The notes beneath the pieces were generated by a model. It did not search any database. It saw only the letters and a list, made by a program, of their open reading frames with translations, and was not told the origin of the DNA. Positions 1-8,913 of a stretch of 64,000 bases of DNA are shown piece by piece. The position numbers and the translations under genes were made by a program. The first letter of the stretch is position 1, and each line of letters starts with the position of its first letter. Origin of the DNA: Cysteiniphilum litorale (lineage in GTDB: Bacteria; Pseudomonadota; Gammaproteobacteria; Francisellales; Francisellaceae); NCBI RefSeq assembly GCF_003428165.1, contig NZ_QLIQ01000004.1:54189-118188 (forward strand), in the 5' to 3' direction.

Positions 1-1
1 T

Positions 2-250
2 CGGATAGACCAACAGTTGGAAAAATTAACACATCAAAGGTATAAGGATGCAAACTTTTATATTCTTGGCGAGCTGCAGGGGAAATTGTTGGTAAAAAGT
101 GATGATATAGGGTTTATTCAAGTTTCGTTGGAGAATATGCCTTATCTCACGATAAATCATATTAAATATAGAGTTATTGAAAAAAATGAGACTTACTGGA
201 CAATGCAGTCAAGTGATGGTGTTAATTATAGAGTTTCAATCAAAAAATAA
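2..250 (+). CDS. 5'-truncated hypothetical protein at window edge
   Basis: The frame is open to the left window edge, so the true start probably lies outside; the first internal candidate start is a TTG at 17. About 83 codons are visible. The product is polar with no clear membrane segment and ends in a basic RVSIKK tail. It sits 16 bp upstream of an IcmD-like gene and reads the same way, so it may belong to the same secretion operon. No family was recognised. Confidence 0.5.
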   Translation, partial: RIDQQLEKLTHQRYKDANFYILGELQGKLLVKSDDIGFIQVSLENMPYLTINHIKYRVIEKNETYWTMQSSDGVNYRVSIKK

Positions 251-266
251 ACCAAAAGGAGAACTT

Positions 267-638
267 ATGAAGAGTATAATTAAAACGTTAACATTGGGGC
301 TTGTGTTACTAATGCCACTTTTTGCATTAGCAGATGATATACAAACAAGTCTGAACAAGTTTAATGGGATACTGGGGGCGGTTGTATCAATATTAATCAT
401 TATATGTATTATATGCTTTATTGGGTCATTGGCTGCTGCTGGGTTTTTGTTATATAGGAAAAAACAACCAGGATCAAATATAGGGACCGGACACGTTATG
501 GTTGCAATTGCGGCATCAGCACTATTTATGGTAGGAGCTTTGGGCTCTGGAGCAGTATCATACTTTGGTACATCAATGGGCATTCAGAATGCGGATAGTA
601 ATGCCAAACAAATTTCATTTAAATATCAAAATAATTGA
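267..638 (+). CDS. IcmD/DotP (TraR)-like small membrane protein of type IVB secretion
   Basis: A 123-residue protein. The start is the ATG at 267, preceded by AAAAGGAGAA; the frame extends further upstream but without a comparable ribosome site. It has an N-terminal signal peptide ending near ALADD (residues 18-22) and two later hydrophobic segments (about residues 36-63 and 77-103) separated by a short basic loop with KKQPGSNIG. Size, signal peptide, two-helix layout and position just ahead of a DotA-like gene fit the IcmD/DotP (IncI TraR) family of inner-membrane type IVB components. Identity rests on architecture and context, so another small T4SS or pilin-like membrane protein cannot be excluded. 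Confidence 0.45.
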   Translation: MKSIIKTLTLGLVLLMPLFALADDIQTSLNKFNGILGAVVSILIIICIICFIGSLAAAGFLLYRKKQPGSNIGTGHVMVAIAASALFMVGALGSGAVSYFGTSMGIQNADSNAKQISFKYQNN

Positions 639-700
639 TTGTAATTCATCAATGGGTGCTTACAACCCATTGTATCTACCATAAATTATAATATTCATTT

Positions 701-714
701 TTTCATATCACTTA
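701..714. promoter_or_regulatory. TTTCATATCACTTA motif upstream of dotA-like gene
   Basis: The same motif occurs 40-60 bp upstream of the radical SAM operon (4361-4373) and the dotD operon (11366-11380), and inverted copies lie between 21769 and 21840. The genes that follow have no clear Shine-Dalgarno sequence. A shared operator or promoter element is inferred. Confidence 0.4.
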
Positions 715-770
715 CAGCATTATTAATAATTTGCGATGATACAAAGATCACAAAATAAATTAATGTAAAT

Positions 771-3230
771 ATGTCAGATCCGACTTTTATAATGTCCGCA
801 CTTTGCTATGTATTTGGTAATTGGGTTGGCTATCTTGCTGGTTACACTGAGCCAGTTTTGCCAGGTGGTCCTGAATACTCATTGTTAATGAACTTAATTT
901 CAAAAACTAGTTTCATTGCGGTTATCATTTACTTTATCGTAGCTGGTTGGAATTTGTTTACGTTAATTATACACAAAAGCCAGCGTTTGGAGCAGGAAGG
1001 ACAACGAGTAGAGGAAAAAAGTCCATTAGCTTTGGGAATTAAGGCTGTTGTGGCATTTGCTTTTATATCAAGTGGAGCTCAGCCAAATGTGCCACCAGCT
1101 CAAGCGTTAAATATTGCGAATATTCATCAATTTACTATGACTTTAGCGTTGTGGGGAAATAAAATAGGTGATCTTACCGAGCAATATGCTGCCGATTTGT
1201 TGTTAAAGAATATAAATCTTAATGTGCAATATAGTGATCAGATGCCGAAATTATTAGATGATGTTATTAATATGCAAATGTGCACATTTGCAACGATGAC
1301 AGCTCAAAACCAATATAACTCAATCACAGAAAGTCAGTCTAAAGATTCTCCTGGATTTGCACAGAAAACACGAAATGCACCGATAGCCTATACTTATAGT
1401 GAGAGCATAACACCATCAACGATTTTAGGTCAGTATGCAGCAATGCCCTCAGGGATGAAGGAATACCGCTCTCTAACAGAATTATCGCAAGCCATGGCAA
1501 ACAGTAAAGCAAAAGATAAAAACACATTCTATGTAGGGAGTGTGAATGATGGTAATACACCTACAACTTACAAATGCGGGGTGATTAGTTTTCCAGGAGC
1601 GACTTATGATGCTAATAAATCGCAAATATTAGAGAAAGCTTCAGATAGAACGTATGAGGAAAGTGTTAAAGCATTTGCTAAGTTCTTTGAGACAACAGCT
1701 TCAATTTCTCAGCAACTATACAACTTGGTTATTTTGGATGATTTTCAAATAGCAAATCTTCAAAAAAACAGCTTAAATCAAGATCAAGCAAAACAATACC
1801 AAGATATTTTGAATCGATATTATGAGGCATTTTCATCCTATCTAAGTGCAATAAAACTTATTGGAGAAAGCAATAAAGATAAAGATGCATACATGGATGA
1901 AATCAAAAAATCAGTCACCCAAAATGGATGGGCGCTTTTCCCTATCTACTATAAAGAGATAGAAAAAATATCTGACATTATTAATACAAATATGTCTTCT
2001 CCTGTATCTTCTATTACGTCAAAAGGGGCGACTGGCAGTATTGAAACTTGTGGGGTCATGGCAAAATGGTTTTCATGGCTAATAAGTCCCGTGTGTTTAA
2101 ATGAGGATAAAGCCCAAGCTATTCAGCAAAGCGCCTCCTATACGAGCAAAGCCTTAAAAGCTGCGCTTGCAAAAGACAACAAATTAGCTATTCCTACTGC
2201 CAAGTATTCAAGCAGCATATCTAATTCATGCACTATTAATGGCAAAGATGTAGATTGCAATACCAATGACTTTGAAAATTACAGTATGAAGTGGTTAATG
2301 AATGCTTTTTTATATTCAGCAAGTGCTGGTACTATGAACCCTAGAGAGCTAGCTGCTAAAACTAATGGGGCAATGAAAAACATCGCGCAAGAGGTTACCT
2401 TTAAGGATTATAGTGTGGACCCATTTAGAGCGATGTCTGAGTTAGGAAAAAATATTTATACTGCAATTAACATGATTAAGTATTTAGCTTTGTTTGCTAA
2501 ATCAAGTGTGGATTCTGTTGGGAGTTATTTTAAAGGGCAAATGACCTCTACGTTATATGGTTGGGGGTTTATTATTCCGGATTCTCTCATCAACATGTTA
2601 ATTGATACTTTATTGTCAATGATCATAGCGCTATTTGCGCTTCAGGGATTGGCATTGGCATTGGGATATTTGTTGCCGTTATATCCGGTGCTGACTTTTG
2701 CATTTATTGTTATTGGTTACTTAAAAATGATTATTGAGGCAGTCGTCATTCTACCGTTCTTGTTGGCAACTTATGCAACAAGTAATAATGTCGTATTAGC
2801 AGGGAAGGAGGTAAGAGGGATAATGATATTACTGGCAGTTCTGTTAACACCGTTTCTGTCTGTCATGGGTTATATAGTAATGTTAGTGATCGCAAGTATA
2901 GGCTTTGCGATAATAAACTTGATGTTTTTTACTGTTATTGAAAGTTATACTATATGGATATGGGTATTTGTTGCAATTATGTATTTTTATCTTAATATCA
3001 TGTATAGGTTTTTAGCAAATGTTTGCGTACCTGTAATGCATAACTTTAGAGACAGAGTTCTTGATTATGTATCAGGTGGTATTGCACACATTCCAACATT
3101 TGGAGAAGCAAATATAGTAAATGTGGTAGATTCAACTGCAGAAGTAATGCAAGTTACTGGACAGGGATATGATACCTTTGCTTCTAAAAAAGCAGAAAGA
3201 GATAAAAGCAATAAAAAAGCAAATAAGTAA
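771..3230 (+). CDS. DotA/TraY-like polytopic membrane protein of type IVB secretion
   Basis: An 819-residue inner-membrane protein of the size and layout of the DotA/TraY family: an N-terminal membrane segment (about residues 43-66), a long soluble periplasmic-type region with scattered cysteines (C167, C267, C422, C444), and a cluster of hydrophobic helices from about 600 to 760, followed by a charged Lys/Asn-rich C-terminus. DotA/TraY is required for export or conjugation through Dot/Icm systems. The gene stands alone after an IcmD-like gene, with a 132-bp upstream gap carrying the TTTCATATCACTTA motif and no obvious ribosome site. The next gene follows after 31 bp. In IncI plasmids traY lies at the end of the transfer region, which fits the TraX-like gene nearby. 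Confidence 0.75.
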   Translation: MSDPTFIMSALCYVFGNWVGYLAGYTEPVLPGGPEYSLLMNLISKTSFIAVIIYFIVAGWNLFTLIIHKSQRLEQEGQRVEEKSPLALGIKAVVAFAFISSGAQPNVPPAQALNIANIHQFTMTLALWGNKIGDLTEQYAADLLLKNINLNVQYSDQMPKLLDDVINMQMCTFATMTAQNQYNSITESQSKDSPGFAQKTRNAPIAYTYSESITPSTILGQYAAMPSGMKEYRSLTELSQAMANSKAKDKNTFYVGSVNDGNTPTTYKCGVISFPGATYDANKSQILEKASDRTYEESVKAFAKFFETTASISQQLYNLVILDDFQIANLQKNSLNQDQAKQYQDILNRYYEAFSSYLSAIKLIGESNKDKDAYMDEIKKSVTQNGWALFPIYYKEIEKISDIINTNMSSPVSSITSKGATGSIETCGVMAKWFSWLISPVCLNEDKAQAIQQSASYTSKALKAALAKDNKLAIPTAKYSSSISNSCTINGKDVDCNTNDFENYSMKWLMNAFLYSASAGTMNPRELAAKTNGAMKNIAQEVTFKDYSVDPFRAMSELGKNIYTAINMIKYLALFAKSSVDSVGSYFKGQMTSTLYGWGFIIPDSLINMLIDTLLSMIIALFALQGLALALGYLLPLYPVLTFAFIVIGYLKMIIEAVVILPFLLATYATSNNVVLAGKEVRGIMILLAVLLTPFLSVMGYIVMLVIASIGFAIINLMFFTVIESYTIWIWVFVAIMYFYLNIMYRFLANVCVPVMHNFRDRVLDYVSGGIAHIPTFGEANIVNVVDSTAEVMQVTGQGYDTFASKKAERDKSNKKANK

Positions 3231-3261
3231 CAAATAAATAAAGTATTATTAGGAGGTAGTA

Positions 3262-3492
3262 ATGGAGCATATTTTAAGGTTATTGTTTTTTATTTGGTCA
3301 GGTTGGTTAATATGGTTTTTTTGGCCCTTTTCAGGAATGTCTTACGATGATAGTTTGGGGTCATATATTATGGGCTCAGTTACCTTTATTATCATAGGCT
3401 TGATTATAGGACATGGGTTTTTGCTTTATCCAGCTGCGCAAATTGAGAAGCAAAAAAAACTTCGGAGTCAATACAGAAAAGTGTCTAATTAA
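3262..3492 (+). CDS. small two-helix membrane protein
   Basis: A 76-residue protein with a strong AGGAGG site just before the ATG. Two hydrophobic segments (about residues 5-24 and 34-58) are followed by a basic C-terminal tail (KQKKLRSQYRK). It lies 31 bp after the DotA-like gene and is probably co-transcribed. In IncI plasmids the gene after traY encodes an entry-exclusion protein, but this protein is too short and divergent to claim that. Confidence 0.6.
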   Translation: MEHILRLLFFIWSGWLIWFFWPFSGMSYDDSLGSYIMGSVTFIIIGLIIGHGFLLYPAAQIEKQKKLRSQYRKVSN

Positions 3493-3534
3493 TCTAACTG
3501 AGGGTGGGTACATCACAAGGGCAATAAATCTGAT

Positions 3535-3587
3535 TTAGTCAAGGTGCTAGTTATCGAGGGGAGGGAGATGTAAGACACCTTGACTAA
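3535..3587. repeat. perfect 12-bp inverted repeat (hairpin) in intergenic region
   Basis: TTAGTCAAGGTG at 3535-3546 is the exact reverse complement of CACCTTGACTAA at 3576-3587, separated by 29 bp containing a purine-rich GAGGGGAGGGAG run. There is no T-tract directly after the stem, so it is not a classical terminator. It lies in the 310-bp gene-free gap between the DotA-like operon and a minus-strand gene. It could be a small RNA, an oriT-like repeat or a recombination site. Confidence 0.45.
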
Positions 3588-3663
3588 TGACACACAGTAT
3601 AGACGGTAAAAGCTTAACAGCAACTTAATACAGCATTTTTTATCTGCTTATTTCGGGAATACA

Positions 3664-3718
3664 TGTTAGAACCAGCAAAATAATTCTGGCTGAGGATCAT
3701 TTTATTGCTGTCGCTCAC
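3664..3718 (-). mobile_element. isolated end of an IS21-like element (remnant)
   Basis: Read on the minus strand from 3718, the sequence GAGCGACAGC followed by CAGCCAGAATTATTTTGC matches the element end at 36551 (TTAGCGACAGC then CAGCCAGAATTATTTTGC). No transposase gene is next to it. It appears to be a solo end left by deletion. Confidence 0.4.
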
Positions 3719-3802
3719 ATGAGTCAGGCTTGTATCAAAATTTATGTTGCGGATGAAACTAATTAACCTAACAAACCACCTTTCAGTTACATCTTCAAAA
3801 AA

Positions 3803-4279
3803 TCAGATTTTCTTCAATTTGAAAATTTTATAGGTTTTCCATTGAGAAATGGTGGATATGAGAAAATACACTAGAAATACAAATGAGAACATCTTGGATA
3901 ATATTTGAGGAAATGCACTAGATAAGATGACATAAATGGAAGTTGGGATCAAGATGAGTGAAATTAAGATATAGCCGTAAAATACAAACTTTGCTCTCAA
4001 AGCCCTTATTTTTAAATCTTGATCATTCTTGATTCCCGTCTTTAAACAATATTCTTCAAAAGTGCGAAACTTTACCTTTTTTGCTTTTGAGTTTGTTTTT
4101 AATAGGCTAATAGTCATTTTGATAAGTGGCCAATCATAAAGAATGTTTTTTGACATTTTTGCAATGTCAGATAAATGTTTTTTCCTGACTGGCCATAGAA
4201 TATACCATAGAGATTTCAAGATGGATTTTTGTTGGTACTCTTTTTTATCTGCTTTTTTCTTTGATTTCAGTAGTAACAT
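3803..4279 (-). CDS. TraX-like conjugal transfer membrane protein
   Basis: A 158-residue protein: a basic N-terminal half with a TFEEYCLKTGIKNDQDLKIR segment (about residues 88-107), then two hydrophobic helices (about 111-132 and 135-151) and a basic tail. The order soluble basic region, F-E-E-x(n)-D-L-x-x-R, then paired C-terminal helices resembles IncI TraX proteins, which lie next to TraY, as here on the opposite strand. The assignment is tentative. A weak inner-membrane accessory role in conjugation is inferred from context. Confidence 0.4.
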   Translation of the reverse strand: MLLLKSKKKADKKEYQQKSILKSLWYILWPVRKKHLSDIAKMSKNILYDWPLIKMTISLLKTNSKAKKVKFRTFEEYCLKTGIKNDQDLKIRALRAKFVFYGYILISLILIPTSIYVILSSAFPQILSKMFSFVFLVYFLISTISQWKTYKIFKLKKI

Positions 4280-4338
4280 TAGATGTATTTGAAGTAAATC
4301 AACAATAAATCAATTATAGCAGGCATGTAGTATCAATA

Positions 4339-4373
4339 AAGTGATATGGAATGTATGTATTTCATATCACTTA
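4339..4373. promoter_or_regulatory. inverted-repeat operator AAGTGATATG...TTCATATCACTT
   Basis: AAGTGATATGGA (4339-4350) and TTCATATCACTTA (4361-4373) form an imperfect palindrome 40 bp upstream of the first radical SAM gene. The right half is the motif found upstream of the dotA-like and dotD genes. A common DNA-binding regulator is inferred. Confidence 0.45.
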
Positions 4374-4412
4374 CTTTGTTTGTGAAATCATGTATCATCA
4401 AAATAAAAAAAT

Positions 4413-5537
4413 ATGGAAATCGCACCTTATACAGTTCATTTTAGACTGACTAAACAATGTAATGCAGACTGCAGTTATTGCTCATCATATACAACAGATG
4501 CGAGTAGAATGGGATTGAATGATGCGATAACTTCATTTCATGAAATAAAAAAATTTCTGGATGAAATGAAGCTGAATATTACACATTTCTATCTGGAGTT
4601 CTTAGGGGGGGAAATCTTAACATATCCCTATAATGATCTATGTGAAATTGTTAAGTATGCCAGAGAATATTTTGGAAAATTTTATAAATTTGATACAGGT
4701 TGCCAAACTAATCTTATCGGATCACAACAGAAAGTGGAAAACTTGATTAAGCTTTTTGGTAAGGACAAAGTAAGCACTTCAATTGATAGTTTCTCATCAC
4801 TGAGAACTGTGAATGGTTGTGACTTGAAATATAGAGCAATCTTTAAAAAAAATGATGATTACCTAGCTAAAAACTATCATAGACTTCCCGCTGTCTATGT
4901 ATTAGATAGCGATGGATTGGATAATTTAGAAAGAGAGGTCAAAAGAGCGAATCATTTATCACGAAATCTTAATATAAGGTTGCCATTTAATGGTGGGAAA
5001 GATGTCAATTATGCTGATCTTGACAGAATCGCAGAACTGATGTGTGGAGTGTTTGATAAATGGGTAATGAATAGTAATATTATTATTGACCCATTTTATT
5101 TATTCTTGAAAAAGAGGATAAATACTTTTTTGGGGAAAAGCGTAAAAGCAATTACGCATTGCAATTTTCAATGCGATTGTGCAATTAAAAGCCTGAACAT
5201 TGATCCTAGTGGTGATATCTATTTATGCCAAGAAATGGCCGATGCTAATCTATTTAAACTCGGTAATGTGAAAGATAGAAGAGGATTGGATCAGCCTGTT
5301 TGGAATATACTACAAGCAAGAACACGCTTGCTACACAAGGATTGTTTATCCTGTCCATATTTAAAAGAGTGTCAAGGTGGATGCATGGTTAACTCAATAC
5401 AATCAGGAAATGGAGTGTATGGCAAACCTAATGAATGTATTGTTTGGAAAGCAATATTTCGAAGAATTGATAGCTTTTTATTATCACGAAATCCAGAAGA
5501 GGTTATTGAATGGCTAGACAATTTAGAAACAAAATAA
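4413..5537 (+). CDS. radical SAM/SPASM-domain protein 1
   Basis: A 374-residue enzyme. The radical SAM cluster motif C16-x3-C20-x2-C23 (CNADCSYC) binds the 4Fe-4S cluster that cleaves S-adenosylmethionine. A C-terminal SPASM-type region begins around residue 251 (CNFQCDC) and includes DPSGDIYLCQE and CLSCPYLKECQGGC, ending with a further cysteine at NECIVW; these cysteines would hold auxiliary Fe-S clusters. Such proteins modify ribosomal peptides or mature quinoprotein partners. There is no clear ribosome site; transcription probably starts from the upstream CATATCACTT region. The next gene overlaps by 28 bp, so translation is probably coupled. Substrate and reaction are unknown. Confidence 0.85.
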   Translation: MEIAPYTVHFRLTKQCNADCSYCSSYTTDASRMGLNDAITSFHEIKKFLDEMKLNITHFYLEFLGGEILTYPYNDLCEIVKYAREYFGKFYKFDTGCQTNLIGSQQKVENLIKLFGKDKVSTSIDSFSSLRTVNGCDLKYRAIFKKNDDYLAKNYHRLPAVYVLDSDGLDNLEREVKRANHLSRNLNIRLPFNGGKDVNYADLDRIAELMCGVFDKWVMNSNIIIDPFYLFLKKRINTFLGKSVKAITHCNFQCDCAIKSLNIDPSGDIYLCQEMADANLFKLGNVKDRRGLDQPVWNILQARTRLLHKDCLSCPYLKECQGGCMVNSIQSGNGVYGKPNECIVWKAIFRRIDSFLLSRNPEEVIEWLDNLETK

Positions 5538-6367
5538 AACCAATTCAAAAAATATTGTTCTCACCACAAACAATGCTATGGAAAAAGACAGAGCAAGTTA
5601 TTGATATTAAGAATTTTAGTTTGTATAACTATTATGAAGAATATGACGTTTGTATAATAGGTGACGATCCATTAGTAACGCTGTTAGGTATTTTTTCTTT
5701 AATGCAATCAGATGTGTTCAGAAAGTTTGTTATTTGCATTCAAAGCAATACCATAAGCGAAAAAGTTCGAGATATGCATGCAATTAGAGTTAATAACATA
5801 ACTCATGAGTTGAGTAGCTATATATTCAATAAACTTGGAGTTAAGAATAAATCAGTAGGCAGCCTAACGACATTATTGTCAACTCTTGTCAATTTAATTA
5901 ATGGTAAAGTGTTAAATAATGAAATAGTGATACATCGTTTGATATCAACTGGATTACAGTTGGACTATGGTTTTATCAGGGGAAGAAAGAATTATTTTAC
6001 GCTATGGCCAACTCATGAGGAAATTACTTCTGATAGTACTAATTGGGCATCCCTGTTTTGCATAAGTATAGGGAGGTTTTTCCCTAAGAAAAAACATGAT
6101 CAGTCTAGTAAAAATCAATTCATTTTTGCAAAAAATATTATTTACACATCTATTGTCGATAATGTGAGCTTGGCTGATGTGGCAGAGACAAAGGGTGTGT
6201 ATCTAATAGGTGAGGCGCAAGGAAAATTTGATATTAATAATGGGGTTCTTGGCGCTCATGAGCGATTATACGACATAATTGGCGGCATGTCGTTGTATGA
6301 ATTTATAAAGGATCATAAAGCATACAAAATTTATTGTAACACAGATATAGGGGAGAAAAATGAGTAA
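5510..6367 (+). CDS. unrecognised 285-aa protein in radical SAM cassette, possibly Rossmann-like
   Basis: The start overlaps the preceding radical SAM gene by 28 bp and the stop overlaps the next by 8 bp, so it is firmly in the operon. Residues 45-58 (YDVCIIGDDPLVTL) look like a beta-strand plus nucleotide-binding turn, and near the C-terminus GVYLIGEAQGKFDINNGVLG resembles the closing FAD-binding segment of flavoproteins. A degenerate flavoprotein or Rossmann partner is only a suggestion. No membrane segment or signal peptide is visible. Confidence 0.55.
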   Translation: MARQFRNKIKPIQKILFSPQTMLWKKTEQVIDIKNFSLYNYYEEYDVCIIGDDPLVTLLGIFSLMQSDVFRKFVICIQSNTISEKVRDMHAIRVNNITHELSSYIFNKLGVKNKSVGSLTTLLSTLVNLINGKVLNNEIVIHRLISTGLQLDYGFIRGRKNYFTLWPTHEEITSDSTNWASLFCISIGRFFPKKKHDQSSKNQFIFAKNIIYTSIVDNVSLADVAETKGVYLIGEAQGKFDINNGVLGAHERLYDIIGGMSLYEFIKDHKAYKIYCNTDIGEKNE

Positions 6368-7520
6368 TCATGACAATATATTAGTTGCCTTGAAAAGGTA
6401 TTGTGACGATTGGCCAGGAACATCTATTGAGAGTGGTAAATTCATTATGACAATGTGGCCATCATTGTATTGCCCATTAAACTGCCCACATTGCTATCTA
6501 TCATTATCGCAAAGAAGGGATAAATCTAGGTTGAGTTTGGAAAGTATTCAAATAGCCTGTCGTAAAATTAGAAACTATTATGAAAGAAGAAATTTAGATT
6601 GCGTAGAAATATTTTGTTATTGGTATGGAGGGGAGCCAACATCTATGCCTCAAGAGTATTTTATGTCTGCTGTGCAGTTAATTAACAATGAGTTCAAGAA
6701 TTTCAAAGTCACGCATGGCGTATTATCATCATTAGTAGCAACTGACAAATCTTGGTTCTCTCTGATAAAAGATGTTACAAAAGGAGAAATTGAGACTAGT
6801 TATGATGGTGATATGCGTGGAGTTAAATATATAAAAAAGTGGGAGAGTAAAGTAAGGGAAGCTGTTAGCTGTGGCTTAAATGTGTCAACCACAACAGTAG
6901 TTAATAGACAGCTCGTAAGTATGGGTGCGGAAAATTATATAGATTACTTGGTCGATTTGGGGGTAACTCAGACAGGGTTTTTACCAATGATGAAAACAGA
7001 TCATAACTCAAACAAAGGGAAATTTGATTTACATGCAACAAGCATGGAGGTGTATAACGATTTTCTAATTGATGTGTTTGATGTATACATGAAGAGGAAA
7101 AGAAATGGTACAAAAGTTGTGGAAATTGGCGAAATCCATAAAGTTCTTCAAGCGAGCAATTATAGCTCCCTATATAACATTGGAGCATTAGTTCTTTATT
7201 TGATGCCAAATGGTGATATGACACTAACGGATTATGATAAAGACGATAAAGAGTTTTTTCAGGTCTTTGGTAATATTGTTGAAGATGACTTCCAGGCTAT
7301 CTTAACTTCAGATAAGCGAAAATCATGGTTAAGAAAACAGGTAAGAAAAGCAGGCAACGTAGAGTGTGTCGACTGTGAATATTCAAATGGATGTTTAATG
7401 GAATATTGGAAGACTAATCGTAAAGATGACGAATGTTTTGGTGCAAAACGATTTTGCGGGCATGTGTTGAATAACAAAAAAGCACTTGATCTCAATGTGA
7501 AATATTCTAGACCTTTTTAA
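6360..7520 (+). CDS. radical SAM/SPASM-domain protein 2
   Basis: A 386-residue protein. The C38-x3-C42-x2-C45 motif (CPLNCPHC) is preceded by the usual beta strand (FIMTMWPSLY) and followed by YWYGGEPT, the conserved GGEP-type SAM-binding motif. The C-terminus carries SPASM-type cysteines (CVDCEYSNGC, ECFGAKRFCGH). It is not a close copy of the first radical SAM protein, so the pair probably catalyse separate steps. GGGGAGAAAA precedes the ATG, which overlaps the previous stop. A bacterial peptide- or protein-modification role is the family expectation; the substrate is not visible. Confidence 0.85.
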   Translation: MSNHDNILVALKRYCDDWPGTSIESGKFIMTMWPSLYCPLNCPHCYLSLSQRRDKSRLSLESIQIACRKIRNYYERRNLDCVEIFCYWYGGEPTSMPQEYFMSAVQLINNEFKNFKVTHGVLSSLVATDKSWFSLIKDVTKGEIETSYDGDMRGVKYIKKWESKVREAVSCGLNVSTTTVVNRQLVSMGAENYIDYLVDLGVTQTGFLPMMKTDHNSNKGKFDLHATSMEVYNDFLIDVFDVYMKRKRNGTKVVEIGEIHKVLQASNYSSLYNIGALVLYLMPNGDMTLTDYDKDDKEFFQVFGNIVEDDFQAILTSDKRKSWLRKQVRKAGNVECVDCEYSNGCLMEYWKTNRKDDECFGAKRFCGHVLNNKKALDLNVKYSRPF

Positions 7521-7611
7521 TGTCAAAGTTTTGATGGTTTACTTTACTTTCTTAGGTGATGAAAATTTTTTAGTACTAAAATAGAGGGTGCTAGTATGCA
7601 CAAAATAAATA

Positions 7612-8157
7612 ATGTTTTTTAATCACAATCATAATTATGAACTAATAAATAATTTGTACTCATTTGGCTATTGCAGGATACAATTGCTAGAAAAAGCTAT
7701 GCGTCTTATAAAAATATCTCTACGAAAAAGACCATTTAATATAGAAGATCTTGTTAGGTTAAAAGAGCAAATTATTGAATCTCTTTTGAAAGATGAGTTC
7801 TTTTGTAAACTTCAAAATTTTCATAGGCAGTTAAACGAAACACATAGTAAAGCTGAAAGCTATGACAACATTTTGTTAAAAGTTGAAGATCTTAAGCCAA
7901 ATAAATATATTCTAGAGAATATATATAAAGATAAGTCTAGCCTTGTTCTTAATATATTGGTCACTGAAAACAGCAATTCCTATAAAATTTCTCTTTTGAG
8001 AAAGAGTTTAAATATAAATGGTGACCTAGAAAAACAAATTTGCGAATTAAAAGTTATGCCTTATATGGCTTTTTTTAATATGACTCATTTCCCAACTAAG
8101 GCAACAGAGTTATTAATTACAGATCCGTTGCAACTACTACAAATAAAGCTATATTGA
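7612..8157 (+). CDS. unrecognised 181-aa protein of radical SAM cassette
   Basis: It starts MFFNHNHNYEL and is lysine-, leucine- and isoleucine-rich with predicted helices; no cysteine-rich core or membrane segment. The only good ribosome site, AGAGGG at 7584-7589, fits an ATG at 7596 that is out of frame by one base and stops after 8 codons. Losing one T from the T6 run at 7615-7620 would join that start to the main frame (MHKINNVF-NHNHN). The gene is therefore frameshifted at its start, mis-sequenced, or begins weakly at 7612. Its function, as modifying partner or substrate, is unknown. Confidence 0.5.
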   Translation: MFFNHNHNYELINNLYSFGYCRIQLLEKAMRLIKISLRKRPFNIEDLVRLKEQIIESLLKDEFFCKLQNFHRQLNETHSKAESYDNILLKVEDLKPNKYILENIYKDKSSLVLNILVTENSNSYKISLLRKSLNINGDLEKQICELKVMPYMAFFNMTHFPTKATELLITDPLQLLQIKLY

Positions 8158-8167
8158 GGATGATCAA

Positions 8168-8830
8168 ATGTTTAATGATTTTAAATTTGGTGATATTAAC
8201 AAATTATACGCTAAAAAATATTTGAGGCTTAATTTAGATAAAAATTTACTGTTAGAACTTGAAAGAATTATCCAGCTTGATGAATTGTCTGATTATTATC
8301 GAACACCAGGAACATCGAGGTCAGAGGATAGAGATAATTTTAAATATCAAAATAGTAACAATGAATATTGCTTAGAGTACATATATGATGTTGGATGTCT
8401 TAGAGATGAGCTAAATAAACTATTTATACCAAGTCTTTTCAATAGTATGGCATTCCATGAGATATTGAAGATTAATGAAAAAAGTGTCACATACATCAAA
8501 GATCCATCAAGTTATAGATGTGTTTTATTGAAAATGAAAAAGGGCTACACAGCTTATCCGCACTATGATTCAAGGTACGATACCCCGAGCATTCAATTCG
8601 GTTTTTATTATGTTAAAAGCAAGGAAATTAATTCAGAGGGGAATTTGATTTTACATAGAAAGAGTATCAATACTGTTGGGGATATTGTATATGATAAAAT
8701 TGACGAGTTTGAGATTAATAGTGGCAGCAGTGTCTTGCTGATAGATTACACTCCTGATATTCTTCATTCAACCACAGAGTTACTTAGTCAAAATATAGAG
8801 CGATATTTATTGCAAATACAGGTGCTGTAA
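8168..8830 (+). CDS. 2OG-Fe(II) oxygenase-like protein
   Basis: A 220-residue protein with the signature of the double-stranded beta-helix dioxygenases: H-x-D in YPHYDSRYDTPS (about residues 136-147), a distal histidine in DYTPDILHSTTEL (about 195-207), and an arginine about 10 residues later (ERYLLQ) placed to bind 2-oxoglutarate. It follows the previous gene by 10 bp with GAGGATGATC before the ATG and is probably the last gene of the radical SAM cassette. Hydroxylation of the product of this pathway would fit; this is inference. Confidence 0.6.
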   Translation: MFNDFKFGDINKLYAKKYLRLNLDKNLLLELERIIQLDELSDYYRTPGTSRSEDRDNFKYQNSNNEYCLEYIYDVGCLRDELNKLFIPSLFNSMAFHEILKINEKSVTYIKDPSSYRCVLLKMKKGYTAYPHYDSRYDTPSIQFGFYYVKSKEINSEGNLILHRKSINTVGDIVYDKIDEFEINSGSSVLLIDYTPDILHSTTELLSQNIERYLLQIQVL

Positions 8831-8913
8831 TTGAATTTTAGGGATAAATTTTGGATTTAAAGTAAAAAAGCTTAAACTTAAAAAAATACTCATCAACAGT
8901 AGAGGAGAAACCA

